A stretch of 64,000 bases of DNA from Umezawaea tangerina (GTDB taxonomy: Bacteria; Actinomycetota; Actinomycetes; Mycobacteriales; Pseudonocardiaceae), in the NCBI RefSeq assembly GCF_003002815.1, contig NZ_PVTF01000022.1:1-64000 (forward strand), written 5' to 3'. Shown here piece by piece: positions 50,134-60,107 of this stretch. The position numbers and the translations under genes were made by a program. Within the stretch, counting starts at the first letter, position 1. Every line of letters starts with the position of its first letter. Below the pieces are notes generated by a model, which worked only from the letters and a program-made list of their open reading frames with translations, ran no database searches and was not told the origin of the DNA.

Positions 50134-51174
50134 ATGACGTCGTTCCCCGGTAGGCGGACCACTCGCGCGGCATTGGCGGCCGCGGTCGTCGTGGCCGCTT
50201 TGATCGTCACCCCGACGCAGGCCCTGGCCGATCCCGTGCTGCCGGCGAACGCGTCCGAGGCGCTCAAGCGGTACACCGACCTGACCCACGACGCGGAGGC
50301 CCTCAACGAGGAGCACCTGCGCGCGCAGGAGGACCGGCAGAAGAAGCAGGGCGAGCTCGACCGCGCCAACCAGGACCTCGCCACGACCGGATCGGCGCTG
50401 GAGAAGGCGTCCGCCGCGGAGCGGGAGTTCCGCGGCAAGGTCGACCTGCTGACCGAGGCGTCGTTCGAGGGGGCCAGGTTCACCGGCCTGTCGGCGATGC
50501 TGACCGCCTCCTCGCAGCAGGACTTCCTCAGCCGGATGTCGGCGATGACCGTGATGGCGGCCGACCAGGCCGCCGCGCTGGACGCGCTGTCCGGGGCGCT
50601 GGCGGACGCCTCCGCGGCGCGGGCCGGGGCGGTGGACGCGCAGAAGCGCGCCGACGAGGCCTCCGCGGCGGCCACGAAGCTGGTGACGGACATCGAGGAC
50701 CGGCGGGTGGCGCTGGTGTCGCAGGTGAACGCGGCCCGGACGCAGTACAACTCGCTCAGCTCGGCGGACCGGGCCGTGCTGGCCGACCGCGGCGACACGA
50801 CGTCGGTCGACACGCCCTCGGGCGCGGCGGGCGCGGCGTTGGACTTCGCGTTGGCGCAGCGCGGGAAGCCGTACGTGTTCGGGTCGAACGGGCCGAACTC
50901 CTGGGACTGCTCCAGCCTGACGCAGGCCTCCTACCGGGCGGCCGGGGTGAGCATCCCGCGCACCACCTACACGCAGGCGACGACCGGGCGGGCGGTGTCG
51001 CGCGGCGAGGTCAAGGCCGGTGACCTGATCATCTACTACTCGGGGCAGTCGCACGTGGCGATGGCCGTGGACAACGTGCGGGCCGTGCACGCGTCCACCG
51101 AGGGCGTGCCGGTGAAGATCGCCAACATCGACGACATCGGGCCGATCAACACGATCCGCCGGATCGCCGGGTAG
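50134..51174 (+). CDS. Secreted NlpC/P60 peptidoglycan endopeptidase, 346 aa
   Basis: A signal peptide (residues 1-32, cleaved near TQALADP) is followed by a long coiled-coil region (about 40-220, Ala/Glu/Gln-rich) and a C-terminal NlpC/P60 domain. The domain has catalytic Cys259 (SWDCSSLTQASYR), His307 (SHVAMAVDN) and His319 (AVHAST). This is the RipA/RpfB-neighbour type architecture in which the coiled coil restrains the hydrolase. It should cut stem peptides of peptidoglycan outside the cell. The ATG follows a GTAGGGCC stretch, a weak ribosome site. The gene is divergent from the LPMO across the DasR-type site, so it may be induced by aminosugars too. It converges on TetR after 27 bp. Confidence 0.93.
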   Translation: MTSFPGRRTTRAALAAAVVVAALIVTPTQALADPVLPANASEALKRYTDLTHDAEALNEEHLRAQEDRQKKQGELDRANQDLATTGSALEKASAAEREFRGKVDLLTEASFEGARFTGLSAMLTASSQQDFLSRMSAMTVMAADQAAALDALSGALADASAARAGAVDAQKRADEASAAATKLVTDIEDRRVALVSQVNAARTQYNSLSSADRAVLADRGDTTSVDTPSGAAGAALDFALAQRGKPYVFGSNGPNSWDCSSLTQASYRAAGVSIPRTTYTQATTGRAVSRGEVKAGDLIIYYSGQSHVAMAVDNVRAVHASTEGVPVKIANIDDIGPINTIRRIAG

Positions 51175-51201
51175 CCGACTCCGTCCGGACCCGCGGGCAG
51201 G

Positions 51202-51783
51202 TCACGCGGTGGGCGGGGACCAGCCGTGCGCGAGGACGTCGAAGACCGTCTCGACGGCGGCGCGGCGGTCCTGCCTGCCGCGGGTGAGCGCGGGCACCTC
51301 GAGCACGAACCGGGCCAGGGTGACGCACGCCAGGTCGTCGCGGTCCACGCCCGAAGCTTCGGCGATGGCGGCGCCGAGGGCGTCGGTGTGCCGCGTCCAC
51401 ATGCGTTCGGCGTAGTCCCGCAGCGCCGGCGTGGTGTCGACGAGGGCGGTGAACTCCGCCAGCTGCGGGTGCGCCGTGAGCGGCAGCCAGGTGGCGAGGA
51501 CGTGCTCGCGCAAGGCCTCCACGACGCTCTGCCCCTCGGCCCGGTCGCGCACCACGGCGACCAGCCGCGCCTCCTTGTCCGCCTCCTCGTCGAACACCAG
51601 CGCTTCCTTGCCGGTGAAGTGCTTGAACAGCGTCGTCGTCGACACGTCGGCCTCGTCGGCGATGTCGCGGATGCTCACCTGGTCGTAGCCGCGCTCCAGG
51701 AACAGCCGCAGCGCCGCGTCGGCGATCGCCTGCCGGGTGGCGGCCTTCTTGCGCTCGCGTCGACCGACCGGGGGCTGGGTCAT
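51202..51783 (-). CDS. TetR-family transcriptional regulator, 193 aa
   Basis: The N-terminal helix-turn-helix is typical (AIADAALRLFLERGYDQVSI then RDIADEADVSTTTLFKHF). The C-terminal part is an all-helical ligand-binding domain with no recognised ligand class. The ATG at 51783 (MTQPPVGRRERKK) is chosen over an upstream one 19 codons away because it gives the normal short arm before the first helix. The palindrome AACCGGTT (51823-51830) 40 bp upstream, and GGTGCACC (51803-51810), are candidate operators for autoregulation. Neighbours do not reveal its target. Confidence 0.92.
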   Translation of the reverse strand: MTQPPVGRRERKKAATRQAIADAALRLFLERGYDQVSIRDIADEADVSTTTLFKHFTGKEALVFDEEADKEARLVAVVRDRAEGQSVVEALREHVLATWLPLTAHPQLAEFTALVDTTPALRDYAERMWTRHTDALGAAIAEASGVDRDDLACVTLARFVLEVPALTRGRQDRRAAVETVFDVLAHGWSPPTA

Positions 51784-51942
51784 GGCCGGAGCATAACCGG
51801 AAGGTGCACCGAGCACTAAGTGAACCGGTTGCACCTTCACCCGCCGGCGGCAGGGCCACGAGACCCGAAGGGTGGCGCGGCCGGCGTCGAGGCGGTGGGC
51901 GGCCCGGCCACCGCGGGCGGGGTCACGCCCGACCCCACGGCC

Positions 51943-53778
51943 TTACTCCGCCAGCGTGTCCAGGATCCCCTGCCCGTACTTGGCGAGCTTGTTCTCGCCC
52001 ACCCCGTTCACGGTCCCCAGCTCCGCGAGCGTCGACGGCTCCAGCGTGGCGATCTGGCGCAGCGTCGCGTCGTGGAACACCACGTAGGCGGGCACGCCCT
52101 GCTCCTTGGCCACCGCGCCCCGCCAGGCCCGCAGGCGTTCGAACACCGGCACGGCCTCGGTGGGCAGGTCGACGACCGCGGCGGCCTTCGACGCCTTCGC
52201 GGGACGGGCCGCGCGGGCCTTCTCCGGCTCGCGGCGGAGCATCACCTCGCGCCGCCGCGACAGCACCTCGGCGCTCGCCTCGGTCAGCACCAGCGTCCCG
52301 TAGTCGCCCTCCACGGCCAGCAGGCCCTGGGCCAGCAGCTGCCGGACGACCCCTCGCCACTCGGCCTCCCGCAGGTCCGTGCCGATGCCGAACACGGTCA
52401 GCGAGTCGTGGTCGTGCTGGATGACCTTCGCGGTCTTCTTGCCCAGCAGGATGTCGATCAGCTGGCCCGCGCCGAACTTCTGCCGCCGCTCGTTCTGCAG
52501 CCGCACCACGGTCGACAGCAGCTTCTGCGCGGGCACGGTCCCGTCCCACGACTCGGGCGGCGACAGGCAGGTGTCGCAGTTGCCGCAGGGCTCGCCCTGC
52601 TGGCCGAAGTAGGCGAGCAGGCGGGTGCGGCGGCAGTCGACCGTCTCGCACAGGGCCAGCATGGCGTCGAGGTGCATGCCGAGCATGCGCCGGTGCGCCT
52701 GGTCGCCCTCGGAGGTGTCGATCATCTTCCGCTGCTGCACCACGTCCTGGAGCCCGTAGGCAAGCCAGGCCGTGGACGGCAGTCCGTCCCGACCCGCGCG
52801 GCCGGTCTCCTGGTAGTAGCCCTCCACGGACTTCGGCAGGTCGAGGTGGGCGACGAACCGGACGTCCGGCTTGTCGATGCCCATGCCGAACGCGATGGTC
52901 GCGACCATCACCAGGCCGTCCTCGCGCAGGAACCGCGACTGGTTGGTCGCGCGCACCCGCGAGTCCAGCCCAGCGTGGTAGGGCAGCGCGGGAATCCCGT
53001 TCTGCACCAGGAACTCGGCCGTCTTCTCCACGGACGCGCGGGACAGGCAGTACACGATGCCCGCGTCGCCGGCGTGCTCGGTCTTGAGCAGGTCGAGCAG
53101 CTGCCGCTTCGGCTCGTTCTTCGGCTCGATGCGGTACTGGATGTTGGGGCGGTCGAAGCTCGCGACGAAGTGCCGCGCCTCCTTGAGGTTGAGCCGGGTC
53201 GCGATCTCCGCGTGGGTGGCCTCGGTGGCCGTCGCCGTCAGCGCGATCCGCGGCACGTCCGGCCAGCGCTCGTGCAGGGCCGACAGCGCCAGGTAGTCCG
53301 GCCGGAAGTCGTGGCCCCACTGGGACACGCAGTGCGCCTCGTCGATCGCGAACAGCGACACCTTGCCGCGGTCGAGCAGGCGCATGGTCGACTCCAGGCG
53401 CAGCCGCTCCGGCGCCAGGTACAGCAGGTCGAGCTCGCCCGCGAGGAACTCGGACTCGACCATGCTGCGCTCGTCCGGGTTCTGCGTGGAGTTCAGGAAG
53501 CCCGCGCGCACGCCCACGTTGCGCAGCGCGTCGACCTGGTCCTGCATGAGCGCGATCAGCGGCGAGACGACCACACCGACGCCCGCCCGCACCAGGGCCG
53601 GGATCTGGTAGCAGAGGGACTTGCCGCCACCCGTCGGCATCAGGACCAGCGCGTCGCCGCCCGCGACCACGTGCTCGATGACGTCCTGCTGGCTGCCGCG
53701 GAACGAGTCGTAGCCGAAGACCCGGTGGAGCACCTGCCGGGCCTCGCTCGGATCGGTTCCGATGTCGGGAGTCGCCAT
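51943..53778 (-). CDS. recQ: ATP-dependent DNA helicase RecQ, 611 aa
   Basis: All RecQ motifs are present: Walker [13 protein letters not shown] (about residues 48-59), the DEAH box with aromatic loop ([15 protein letters not shown]), motif [12 protein letters not shown], the zinc-binding cysteine set ([10 protein letters not shown], later CGNCDTC), a winged-helix region and a C-terminal HRDC domain (residues about 530-611). It unwinds DNA 3' to 5' in recombination and repair of stalled forks. The ATG at 53778 is chosen because motif 0 begins about 15 residues later. The same frame stays open for over 5 kb upstream across other genes, which is an effect of high GC. Confidence 0.96.
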   Translation of the reverse strand: MATPDIGTDPSEARQVLHRVFGYDSFRGSQQDVIEHVVAGGDALVLMPTGGGKSLCYQIPALVRAGVGVVVSPLIALMQDQVDALRNVGVRAGFLNSTQNPDERSMVESEFLAGELDLLYLAPERLRLESTMRLLDRGKVSLFAIDEAHCVSQWGHDFRPDYLALSALHERWPDVPRIALTATATEATHAEIATRLNLKEARHFVASFDRPNIQYRIEPKNEPKRQLLDLLKTEHAGDAGIVYCLSRASVEKTAEFLVQNGIPALPYHAGLDSRVRATNQSRFLREDGLVMVATIAFGMGIDKPDVRFVAHLDLPKSVEGYYQETGRAGRDGLPSTAWLAYGLQDVVQQRKMIDTSEGDQAHRRMLGMHLDAMLALCETVDCRRTRLLAYFGQQGEPCGNCDTCLSPPESWDGTVPAQKLLSTVVRLQNERRQKFGAGQLIDILLGKKTAKVIQHDHDSLTVFGIGTDLREAEWRGVVRQLLAQGLLAVEGDYGTLVLTEASAEVLSRRREVMLRREPEKARAARPAKASKAAAVVDLPTEAVPVFERLRAWRGAVAKEQGVPAYVVFHDATLRQIATLEPSTLAELGTVNGVGENKLAKYGQGILDTLAE

Positions 53779-53892
53779 GCCCGCAGATCCTACGAGGGGG
53801 CACCGACAACGGCGGATCCGAGTTGACTTCCAGCGCGCTCGAGGTTCTACGCTCGTCGGTTCCACCAGACCGGAAAAGGGGGATCCACCAGC

Positions 53893-54276
53893 ATGGCAGT
53901 GCGGTTGAACCACACGATCGTGGCCGCTCGGGACGCGCAGGCCTCGGCGGAGTTCCTGGCGTCGGTGATGGGCCTGCCCGCACCCGTGCCGTTCGGGCCG
54001 TTCGTCACCGTGCGGACCGACGGTGACACCACGCTCGACTTCATGGAGGTGCGCGGGGAGATCACCTCGCAGCACTACGCGTTCCTCGTCGACGAGGACG
54101 ACTTCGACGCCATCTTCGGACGGGTCAAGGAGCGCGGCGTGACCTACTGGTCCGACCACGGCCACCGCGGCGAGGGCCGGACCAACACCCACGACGGCGG
54201 GCGGGGCGTGTACTTCGACGACCCGGACGGGCACGCGCTGGAGATCATCACCAGGCCGTACGGCAGCGGTTCGTGA
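53893..54276 (+). CDS. VOC-superfamily (glyoxalase/dioxygenase-like) protein, 127 aa
   Basis: A single-domain vicinal oxygen chelate protein with the paired beta-alpha-beta-beta-beta halves: [19 protein letters not shown] at the start, [19 protein letters not shown] at the end. His7 and Glu near 119 fit the VOC metal-binding positions. Such proteins include glyoxalases, bleomycin-type resistance proteins and dioxygenases; the substrate cannot be told. An AAGGGGG site precedes the ATG. Its stop codon overlaps the start of the next gene (GTGA), so the two are translationally coupled. Confidence 0.9.
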   Translation: MAVRLNHTIVAARDAQASAEFLASVMGLPAPVPFGPFVTVRTDGDTTLDFMEVRGEITSQHYAFLVDEDDFDAIFGRVKERGVTYWSDHGHRGEGRTNTHDGGRGVYFDDPDGHALEIITRPYGSGS

Positions 54277-54752
54277 GACGGGGCCCGCGGGCCGCGGCCG
54301 TCGCGGGCGTGCTGAGCGGGGCGCCGTCCACGCTGCACGCGCTGGCGACCGGTGGTGACGTCCTGGCCGCCACGCGCGCGGCCGGGACGCTGCTGCCCGG
54401 CGGCCGCCCCGGCACCGCCCGCGGCGCCGTCGCCCACGTCGTGCTGACCGCGGGGTGGACGGCGGTGCTCGCCGCCGTGCACGGGCGGCGGCCGTTCGGG
54501 GCGCTCGGCGGGGCCGCGGCGGGACTGGCGATCGCGGTGCTGGACCTCGAGGTGGTCGGACGGCGGTACCCGGCCGTCCGGGCGCTGCCGAGGTGGCCGC
54601 AGTACGCCGACCACCTCGCCTTCGGGGCCCTCGTCGGGGTCCTGCTGCGCCGCGGGTGGTCCCGTTCGCCGCGAAACGAACGGTCAGGCGGCTGTCCGCT
54701 TTTGTCCGGTCGGGTCTGCGGTCTGTCGTTGACAGCCGGTCAGTCCTCCTGA
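54273..54752 (+). CDS. Small membrane protein of unknown function, 159 aa
   Basis: The GTG start overlaps the VOC stop codon by 4 bp (GTGA). Three to four hydrophobic segments are visible ([54 protein letters not shown] and [15 protein letters not shown]) before a Ser/Gly/Cys-rich tail that may be unstructured. I recognise no family. Coupling to the VOC gene suggests related expression. The last 25 residues lie in sequence with promoter features for the next gene and may be poorly conserved. Confidence 0.75.
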   Translation: MRRGPRAAAVAGVLSGAPSTLHALATGGDVLAATRAAGTLLPGGRPGTARGAVAHVVLTAGWTAVLAAVHGRRPFGALGGAAAGLAIAVLDLEVVGRRYPAVRALPRWPQYADHLAFGALVGVLLRRGWSRSPRNERSGGCPLLSGRVCGLSLTAGQSS

Positions 54753-54813
54753 CACGGTGCGTCTCTAGGCGGCAACTGTGGGGCATGACAACGATGTCAG
54801 CTAGGAGGACCTG

Positions 54814-57800
54814 GTGCGCAGCAGACGAACCCGTGTCGTGGCGGTGCTCGCAGGAGCGCTGGTGGCGGGAGTGCTCGCCGCACCGCCCGCGTCGGCGGCG
54901 CCCGAGGACGACCCGACGGCGCTGGTGAACCCGTTCGTCGGGACGCAGAACTTCGGCAACACCTTCCCCGGCGCCAGCGCGCCGTTCGGGATGGTGCAGG
55001 TCAGCCCGGACACCGGCGGCCAGGGCGGGTACGACTACCAGCAGGGCACGATCTACGGGTTCAGCCAGACGCACCTGTCCGGCGTGGGCTGCGGGGTCGC
55101 GGGCGAGCTGCCCATGATGCCCACGACCGGCGCGGTGAGCAGCGTCGACCCGAACGTCTACAAGTCCCCGTACTCGCACTCCGACGAGCAGGCCACACCC
55201 GGCTACTACCGGGTCGGGCTGTCGAAGTACGGCGTGGGCTCCGAGCTGACCGCGACCGCCAGGACCGGGTGGCAGCGGCACACCTTCCCCGCCACCGGCG
55301 CGGCGAACATCCTGTTCAACACCGGCAAGGCGAACCAGAACGTGTTCGACTCCGAGGTGCACGTCGTCGGTGACCGGACGGTCGAGGGGCGCGTCCGGGC
55401 GGGCCAGTTCTGCGCGGGCCACGACGAGCACACGGTGTACTTCACGGCCACGTTCGACCGGCCGTTCGCGTCGTTCGGCACCTGGCGCGGCTCCACGACG
55501 ACCGGTGGCGGCCGGGACGCCGCGGGCACCGGCGGGAACGGCGCGTGGGTCACGTTCGACGCCAACGCCGACCGCGACGTCGTGGTGAAGGTGGGGCTGT
55601 CCTACACCGGCGCCGAGGGGGCGCGGAAGAACCTCGCCGCCGAGACGACCGACTACGACTTCGACGCCGTGCGGCAGCGCCTGCACGACTCCTGGGTCGA
55701 ACAGCTCGGCTCCATCAGGATCGGCGGCGGCACCACCGAGCGGCGCACGGCGTTCTACACCGCGCTCTACCACTCGCTGCTGCACCCGAACGTCGCCGGT
55801 GACGTGGACGGCAAGTACGTCGGGTTCGACGGGGCCGTGCACACCGCCGACGGGTACACGCCGTACCAGAACTTCTCGCTGTGGGACACCTACCGGCCGC
55901 AGAACCAGCTGCTGGAGATGCTGCGGCCCGAGGTGGCGCGCGACGTCGCGCTGTCGCTGGTCGCCAGCGGCCGCGACGGCGGGTGGCTGCCGCGCTGGGC
56001 GCTCGCCAACAGCGAGACCAACATCATGACCGGCGACCCGGTCACTCCGTTCCTCGTCGAGGCCTGGTCCAAGGGGCTGCTGGCCGGGCACGAGGAGGAG
56101 GCGTACGCGCTGCTGCGCAAGAACGCGACCAGCCTGCCGCCCGCCGACTCGCCGTACAACGGCCGGTCCGGTGTCGCCTACTACAACGACCGCGGCTACG
56201 TCCCGTCCGGTCTGACCCTCGGCACCGACTGCGCGCACAAGGGCGGCGACAACGACTGCGTGCACCCGGCCTCGGCCACGCTGGAGTACTCCGCCGCCGA
56301 CGCCGCGCTGGCGCTGATGGCCAAGGGCCTGGGGCACACCGCCGACGCGACCATGTTCGCCGGTCGCGGCCAGTGGTACCGCAACCTGTGGGACTCCTCG
56401 ATCTCCCAGTTCCGGCCGCGCACCAAGGAAGGCACCTGGCTCGCGCCGTACAACCCCGTCGAGGCCTCCCACCAGTTCCACGAGGGTGGCGCCTACCAGT
56501 ACCAGTGGCTCGTCCCGCAGGACCCGAAGGGACTCGTCGGGCTGATGGGCGGCAAGGCCGCCACCGAGAAGCGGCTGGACGACTTCTTCGTCTACGACAA
56601 GCTGCTCACCGACCCCGCGGGCACCGCGCGGACCGACTGGATCACCCAGCCCTACGACTACTACGGCAAGCCCACCTACAACCCGAACAACGAGCCCGAC
56701 CTGCTCGCGCCCTACGTCTACCTGTGGGCGGGCGCGCCCGCGAAGACCGCGACCGTCGTGCGGGCCGCGATGACGCTGTTCACCACCGGCCCGGACGGCA
56801 TGACCGGCAACGACGACCTGGGCACGATGTCGGCCTGGTACGTGTTCTCCTCGCTCGGGCTGTACCCGACGATGAGCGGCGGCGACTTCATGGCGCTGTC
56901 CAGCCCGCAGTTCGAGTCGGCGACCGTCCGCATCGGGTCGTACAAGTCGTCGCAGGGCGGCACGCTCACCGTGACCGCGCCCGGCGTCAGCGACACCAAC
57001 CGGTACGTGCAGAGCCTGAAGTTCAACGGTGCCGACCAGTCCAGGACGTGGCTGGACTGGAAGGCGCTCGCCCGCGGCGGCACGCTCGCCCACCAGGTCG
57101 GCTCCAAGCCGTCCGCGTGGGGCACCAGGTCCGGTGACGAGCCGCCGTCGGTCAACTCCGCCCCCGCCGACGGCCGCGAGCACGTGGACGCCTCGCTGCG
57201 GCCCGCGTCGGTGATCGTGCCGACCAAGGCCGCCGCGCAGACCGTGACGCTGAACGTCGACGTGCTCGGCCAGTCCCCCGGCACGCTGTCGGTGCCGCTG
57301 AAGGTCACCGTGCCCAAGGGCTGGGGCGTGACGGTGCAACGCGCGCCGCTGCTGATCGAGTCGAAGCGGCTGCCCGTGCAGAAGACCGTCACGGTGCCGG
57401 TCACCGTGCCCGCCAACACCGCGGCGGGCACCTACCGGGTGCAGGCCACCGCGGGCACCGTGACCCGGATGGCCACCATCGAGATCAAGGCCGCGGGCAG
57501 CTGCGCGACCGTGGTCGACGGGCAGTGCGCGGTGGACCTGGCGCGCGAGCGCAACCACGACGGGGCGGCGACCGTGGCCGACTCGGCGCAGGGCGACTTC
57601 GACGGCGGCGGCTGGAGCTACGACGGCGCGCTGCTCCCCGCGGCGGGCCAGGTGGTGTGGGGCGGCGTGACGTACTCGACGCCGGACCCGACCGGCCCGG
57701 CGAACAACTTCGTCGAGACGCGGGGCCAGGCGATGCTCCTGCCGCAGGGCAACTACAGCAGCGCCAACCTCGTCGCGGCCTCGCACAACGGGCCGGTGAC

Positions 57801-58059
57801 GGTGGCGCTGACCGTGCGGTACTCCGACGGCACCAGCGCCGAGGTGCCCGTCACCGTCGGCGACTGGGCCGGGTCGACCCCGCCGGGCAGCACCGTCGTG
57901 CTCGACATGCCGCACCGGATCAAGGCCGGTCAGGGTGTCGACGGACCGCCGGTGCGGCTGTTCGGGCAGGCGCTGCCCGTGGACCGCACCAAGGTGCTCC
58001 AGTCGGTCACCCTGCCCGACGACCCCCGCGTGGAGGTGTACGCCCTGACCCTGGTCTGA
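54814..58059 (+). CDS. Secreted GH92 alpha-mannosidase with C-terminal beta-sandwich domains, 1,081 aa
   Basis: A signal peptide (about residues 1-28, ending ASAAP) is followed by the GH92 N-terminal motif ([18 protein letters not shown], then [12 protein letters not shown]) and the catalytic barrel blocks ([46 protein letters not shown]). GH92 enzymes are calcium-dependent exo-alpha-mannosidases. Residues from about 790 on form a NEW3-like beta-sandwich ([16 protein letters not shown]) and a further C-terminal sandwich domain. The GTG at 54814 has a perfect AGGAGG 5 nt upstream. A TTGACA (54729-54734) inside a GTCAG/CTGAC inverted repeat is a possible -35. The substrate is likely yeast or fungal mannan or glycoprotein mannan. 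A MocR-type regulator gene follows after 33 bp. Confidence 0.94.
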   Translation: MRSRRTRVVAVLAGALVAGVLAAPPASAAPEDDPTALVNPFVGTQNFGNTFPGASAPFGMVQVSPDTGGQGGYDYQQGTIYGFSQTHLSGVGCGVAGELPMMPTTGAVSSVDPNVYKSPYSHSDEQATPGYYRVGLSKYGVGSELTATARTGWQRHTFPATGAANILFNTGKANQNVFDSEVHVVGDRTVEGRVRAGQFCAGHDEHTVYFTATFDRPFASFGTWRGSTTTGGGRDAAGTGGNGAWVTFDANADRDVVVKVGLSYTGAEGARKNLAAETTDYDFDAVRQRLHDSWVEQLGSIRIGGGTTERRTAFYTALYHSLLHPNVAGDVDGKYVGFDGAVHTADGYTPYQNFSLWDTYRPQNQLLEMLRPEVARDVALSLVASGRDGGWLPRWALANSETNIMTGDPVTPFLVEAWSKGLLAGHEEEAYALLRKNATSLPPADSPYNGRSGVAYYNDRGYVPSGLTLGTDCAHKGGDNDCVHPASATLEYSAADAALALMAKGLGHTADATMFAGRGQWYRNLWDSSISQFRPRTKEGTWLAPYNPVEASHQFHEGGAYQYQWLVPQDPKGLVGLMGGKAATEKRLDDFFVYDKLLTDPAGTARTDWITQPYDYYGKPTYNPNNEPDLLAPYVYLWAGAPAKTATVVRAAMTLFTTGPDGMTGNDDLGTMSAWYVFSSLGLYPTMSGGDFMALSSPQFESATVRIGSYKSSQGGTLTVTAPGVSDTNRYVQSLKFNGADQSRTWLDWKALARGGTLAHQVGSKPSAWGTRSGDEPPSVNSAPADGREHVDASLRPASVIVPTKAAAQTVTLNVDVLGQSPGTLSVPLKVTVPKGWGVTVQRAPLLIESKRLPVQKTVTVPVTVPANTAAGTYRVQATAGTVTRMATIEIKAAGSCATVVDGQCAVDLARERNHDGAATVADSAQGDFDGGGWSYDGALLPAAGQVVWGGVTYSTPDPTGPANNFVETRGQAMLLPQGNYSSANLVAASHNGPVTVALTVRYSDGTSAEVPVTVGDWAGSTPPGSTVVLDMPHRIKAGQGVDGPPVRLFGQALPVDRTKVLQSVTLPDDPRVEVYALTLV

Positions 58060-58092
58060 TCGGCCGCTCCCGGCGAAGAGGGTGGACCGAGC

Positions 58093-59514
58093 GTGGACCT
58101 GCACGTGAGCCTGGACGGACGGCGCGACCTGACCGCCCAGATCTACCTGCAGGTCCGCGCCGCCATCCTGGACGGGCTGCTGCGGCCCGGCGAGGCGCTG
58201 CCGCCGACCAGGGAGCTGGCGGCGGCGCTCCAGGTCTCCCGCAACACCGCCAACGCGGCCTACGAGAAGCTGGCCGCCGAAGGCTTCCTGACCAGCCGGG
58301 TCGGCGTGGGCACGTTCGTCAGCGACCTGCCGTTCCGCGGCTCCCGCGAGCCCGAGGCGCGCCCGTCGCCGCTGCGGCCGCGGCCGATGTGGGACGACAT
58401 GCCCGACCCGCCGGACCTGTCCGCGGGGACCCTCGAGTTCGACTTCCGGCCGGGCATGCCGGACGCGACCCGCTTCCCGTTCCCGACGTGGCGGGCGCTG
58501 CTGGCCAACCAGCTGCGCGGCTCGGGCACCGCGCTCGGCATGTACGGCGAGCCGATGGGCCACGCCGGGCTGCGGGCGGCGATCGCCCGGCACGTCGGCG
58601 TGTCCCGCGCGGTCCGGGCGACCGCGGCCGACGTGATGGTCACCGCGGGCGTGCAGCAGGCCGTGGACCTGGTCGCCAGGGTGGTGCTCGCGCCCGGCGA
58701 CGTCGTGGCGATGGAGGACCCCGGCTACCCGCCGGTGAAGCGGCTGTTCCAGGCGATGGGCGTGCGGCTGGTCGGCGTGCCGGTGGACGCGCAGGGCCTG
58801 GTGGTCGACGAGCTGCCGGAGTCCGCGCGGCTGGTGTACCTCAGCCCGTCGCACCAGTTCCCGCTCGGCCACGCCCTGTCGCTGTCGCGGCGGCTCGCGC
58901 TGCTGGAGTGGGCGGAACGGGTGGACGCGGTGGTCCTGGAGGACGACTACGACAGCGAGTTCCGCTGGACGGGCCGCCCGGTGGAGCCCCTGCACGCGCT
59001 CGACCGGACCGGCCGGGTCGTGTACGTGAGCTCGTTCTCGAAGGTGCTGCTGCCGACGCTGCGGGTCGGGTTCTGCGTCGCTCCCCCGCCGCTGCACTCC
59101 GCGCTGCGCAAGGCCAAGCACCTGGCCGACTGGCACTCCTCCAGCCCGGTGCAGGGCGCGCTGGCGGAGTTCATCGAGAACGGGCTGCTGGCCGCGCACC
59201 TGCGCCGGATGCGGCGCGTCTACCGGACCCGCCGCGACCGGATGTCGATGGCGTTCGACCAGGACTTCGCCGACCACCTGGAACCCATCACCAGCGCTAC
59301 CGGGCTGCACCTGACGGCCTACCTGCGCTCCGACGTGCCGGGCGAGGACGCCGCCGTCACCGCCCGCGCGGCCTCGCTGGGCGTCGCGCTGCACACCATG
59401 GCGCTGTGCGGCGTCGACCGGGTGCCACGTCAGGGGTTCGTGTTCGGCTACGGGCTGGTGGCGACCGAGGCCCTGGACGAGGGCTTGGCGAGAATGCGCC
59501 GCGCGTTCGCGTGA
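58093..59514 (+). CDS. MocR/PdxR-type GntR-family regulator with aminotransferase-like domain, 473 aa
   Basis: The N-terminal GntR winged helix ([20 protein letters not shown], then [18 protein letters not shown]) is joined to a fold-type I aminotransferase domain. The PLP-binding lysine is Lys317 ([18 protein letters not shown]) and the PLP phosphate/ring contacts include [12 protein letters not shown]. MocR proteins sense PLP or amino compounds; PdxR activates pyridoxal phosphate synthesis, but no pdxST genes are adjacent, so the target is unknown. The GTG at 58093 is chosen because the winged helix begins about 8 residues later. It follows the GH92 gene after 33 bp on the same strand and could be co-transcribed. 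Confidence 0.92.
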   Translation: MDLHVSLDGRRDLTAQIYLQVRAAILDGLLRPGEALPPTRELAAALQVSRNTANAAYEKLAAEGFLTSRVGVGTFVSDLPFRGSREPEARPSPLRPRPMWDDMPDPPDLSAGTLEFDFRPGMPDATRFPFPTWRALLANQLRGSGTALGMYGEPMGHAGLRAAIARHVGVSRAVRATAADVMVTAGVQQAVDLVARVVLAPGDVVAMEDPGYPPVKRLFQAMGVRLVGVPVDAQGLVVDELPESARLVYLSPSHQFPLGHALSLSRRLALLEWAERVDAVVLEDDYDSEFRWTGRPVEPLHALDRTGRVVYVSSFSKVLLPTLRVGFCVAPPPLHSALRKAKHLADWHSSSPVQGALAEFIENGLLAAHLRRMRRVYRTRRDRMSMAFDQDFADHLEPITSATGLHLTAYLRSDVPGEDAAVTARAASLGVALHTMALCGVDRVPRQGFVFGYGLVATEALDEGLARMRRAFA

Positions 59515-59641
59515 CCTGACCGTCATTGGCTCCCCGCGGACGGGCCGGTCCTGGTACTTCCACCGCGCGCCGCGCGCTTCGTAGGCTCGACGAGCCGCCG
59601 GACCCGAGGAGGGACCCCGAGCCCGGCGGACGATCGGAGGA

Positions 59642-59890
59642 TCAGCCCAACTGCGACTTGACCTGGGCGATCGAGGGGTTCGTCAAGGTCTCGCCGTTGG
59701 GGAAGTGCAGGGTGGGCACGGTCTGGTTCCCGCCGTTGACGCTCATCACGAAGTCGGCGGCACCGGGGGTCCGCTCGATGTCCACCTCGACGTACTCGAT
59801 GCCTTCGCGCTTCAGCTGGTTCTTCAGGCTGAAGCAGAAACCGCACCAGGAGGTGGAGTACATCGTCAGGGTCGCGGGCGCAGCGGACAT
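59642..59890 (-). CDS. Mycoredoxin-like glutaredoxin (Mrx1 type), 82 aa
   Basis: A minimal glutaredoxin-fold protein with active-site Cys16-Gly-Phe-Cys19 ([12 protein letters not shown]), the cis-Pro motif QTVPTLHF and the [12 protein letters not shown] segments of the actinobacterial mycoredoxin family. It would reduce mixed disulfides of proteins with mycothiol in the cytoplasm. The usual Mrx1 motif is CGYC; here it is CGFC, a conservative change. It is transcribed toward the convergent MocR gene, 127 bp away. Confidence 0.9.
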   Translation of the reverse strand: MSAAPATLTMYSTSWCGFCFSLKNQLKREGIEYVEVDIERTPGAADFVMSVNGGNQTVPTLHFPNGETLTNPSIAQVKSQLG

Positions 59891-59997
59891 CGGTGGAACG
59901 CTCCTCGGGTAGGGGGAGAGGCCGGGTCGACAGCTGCAACGCGCGGGCGCCCACCATCGTTACCCCACGACGGGTGAGCCGTGCGTCATACCCGCGG

Positions 59998-60039
59998 CGG
60001 CGGGCCGGTCGCGCCCCTGTCGGTGCGACCGGCCCGCCG
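59998..60039 (-). terminator. Terminator of the GH87 gene
   Basis: A 15-bp perfect stem (59998-60012 with 60025-60039, CGGCGGGCCGGTCGC and complement) with a 12-nt loop, about 70 nt past the stop codon. Confidence 0.82.
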
Positions 60040-60107
60040 TGGTCAGGTGCCGGGACGGCCGGTGGGGGCTCCGTCGACCCCGCCGGCCGTCCGCTTCACC
60101 ACGTCCG

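Noticed and set aside
51943-59526. A continuous minus-strand open frame of 2,527 codons
   Set aside because: Only 51943-53778 is a protein family (RecQ). The rest runs antisense to well-supported plus-strand genes (VOC, GH92, MocR) and has low-complexity composition; it is open because GC-rich third positions avoid stop codons.
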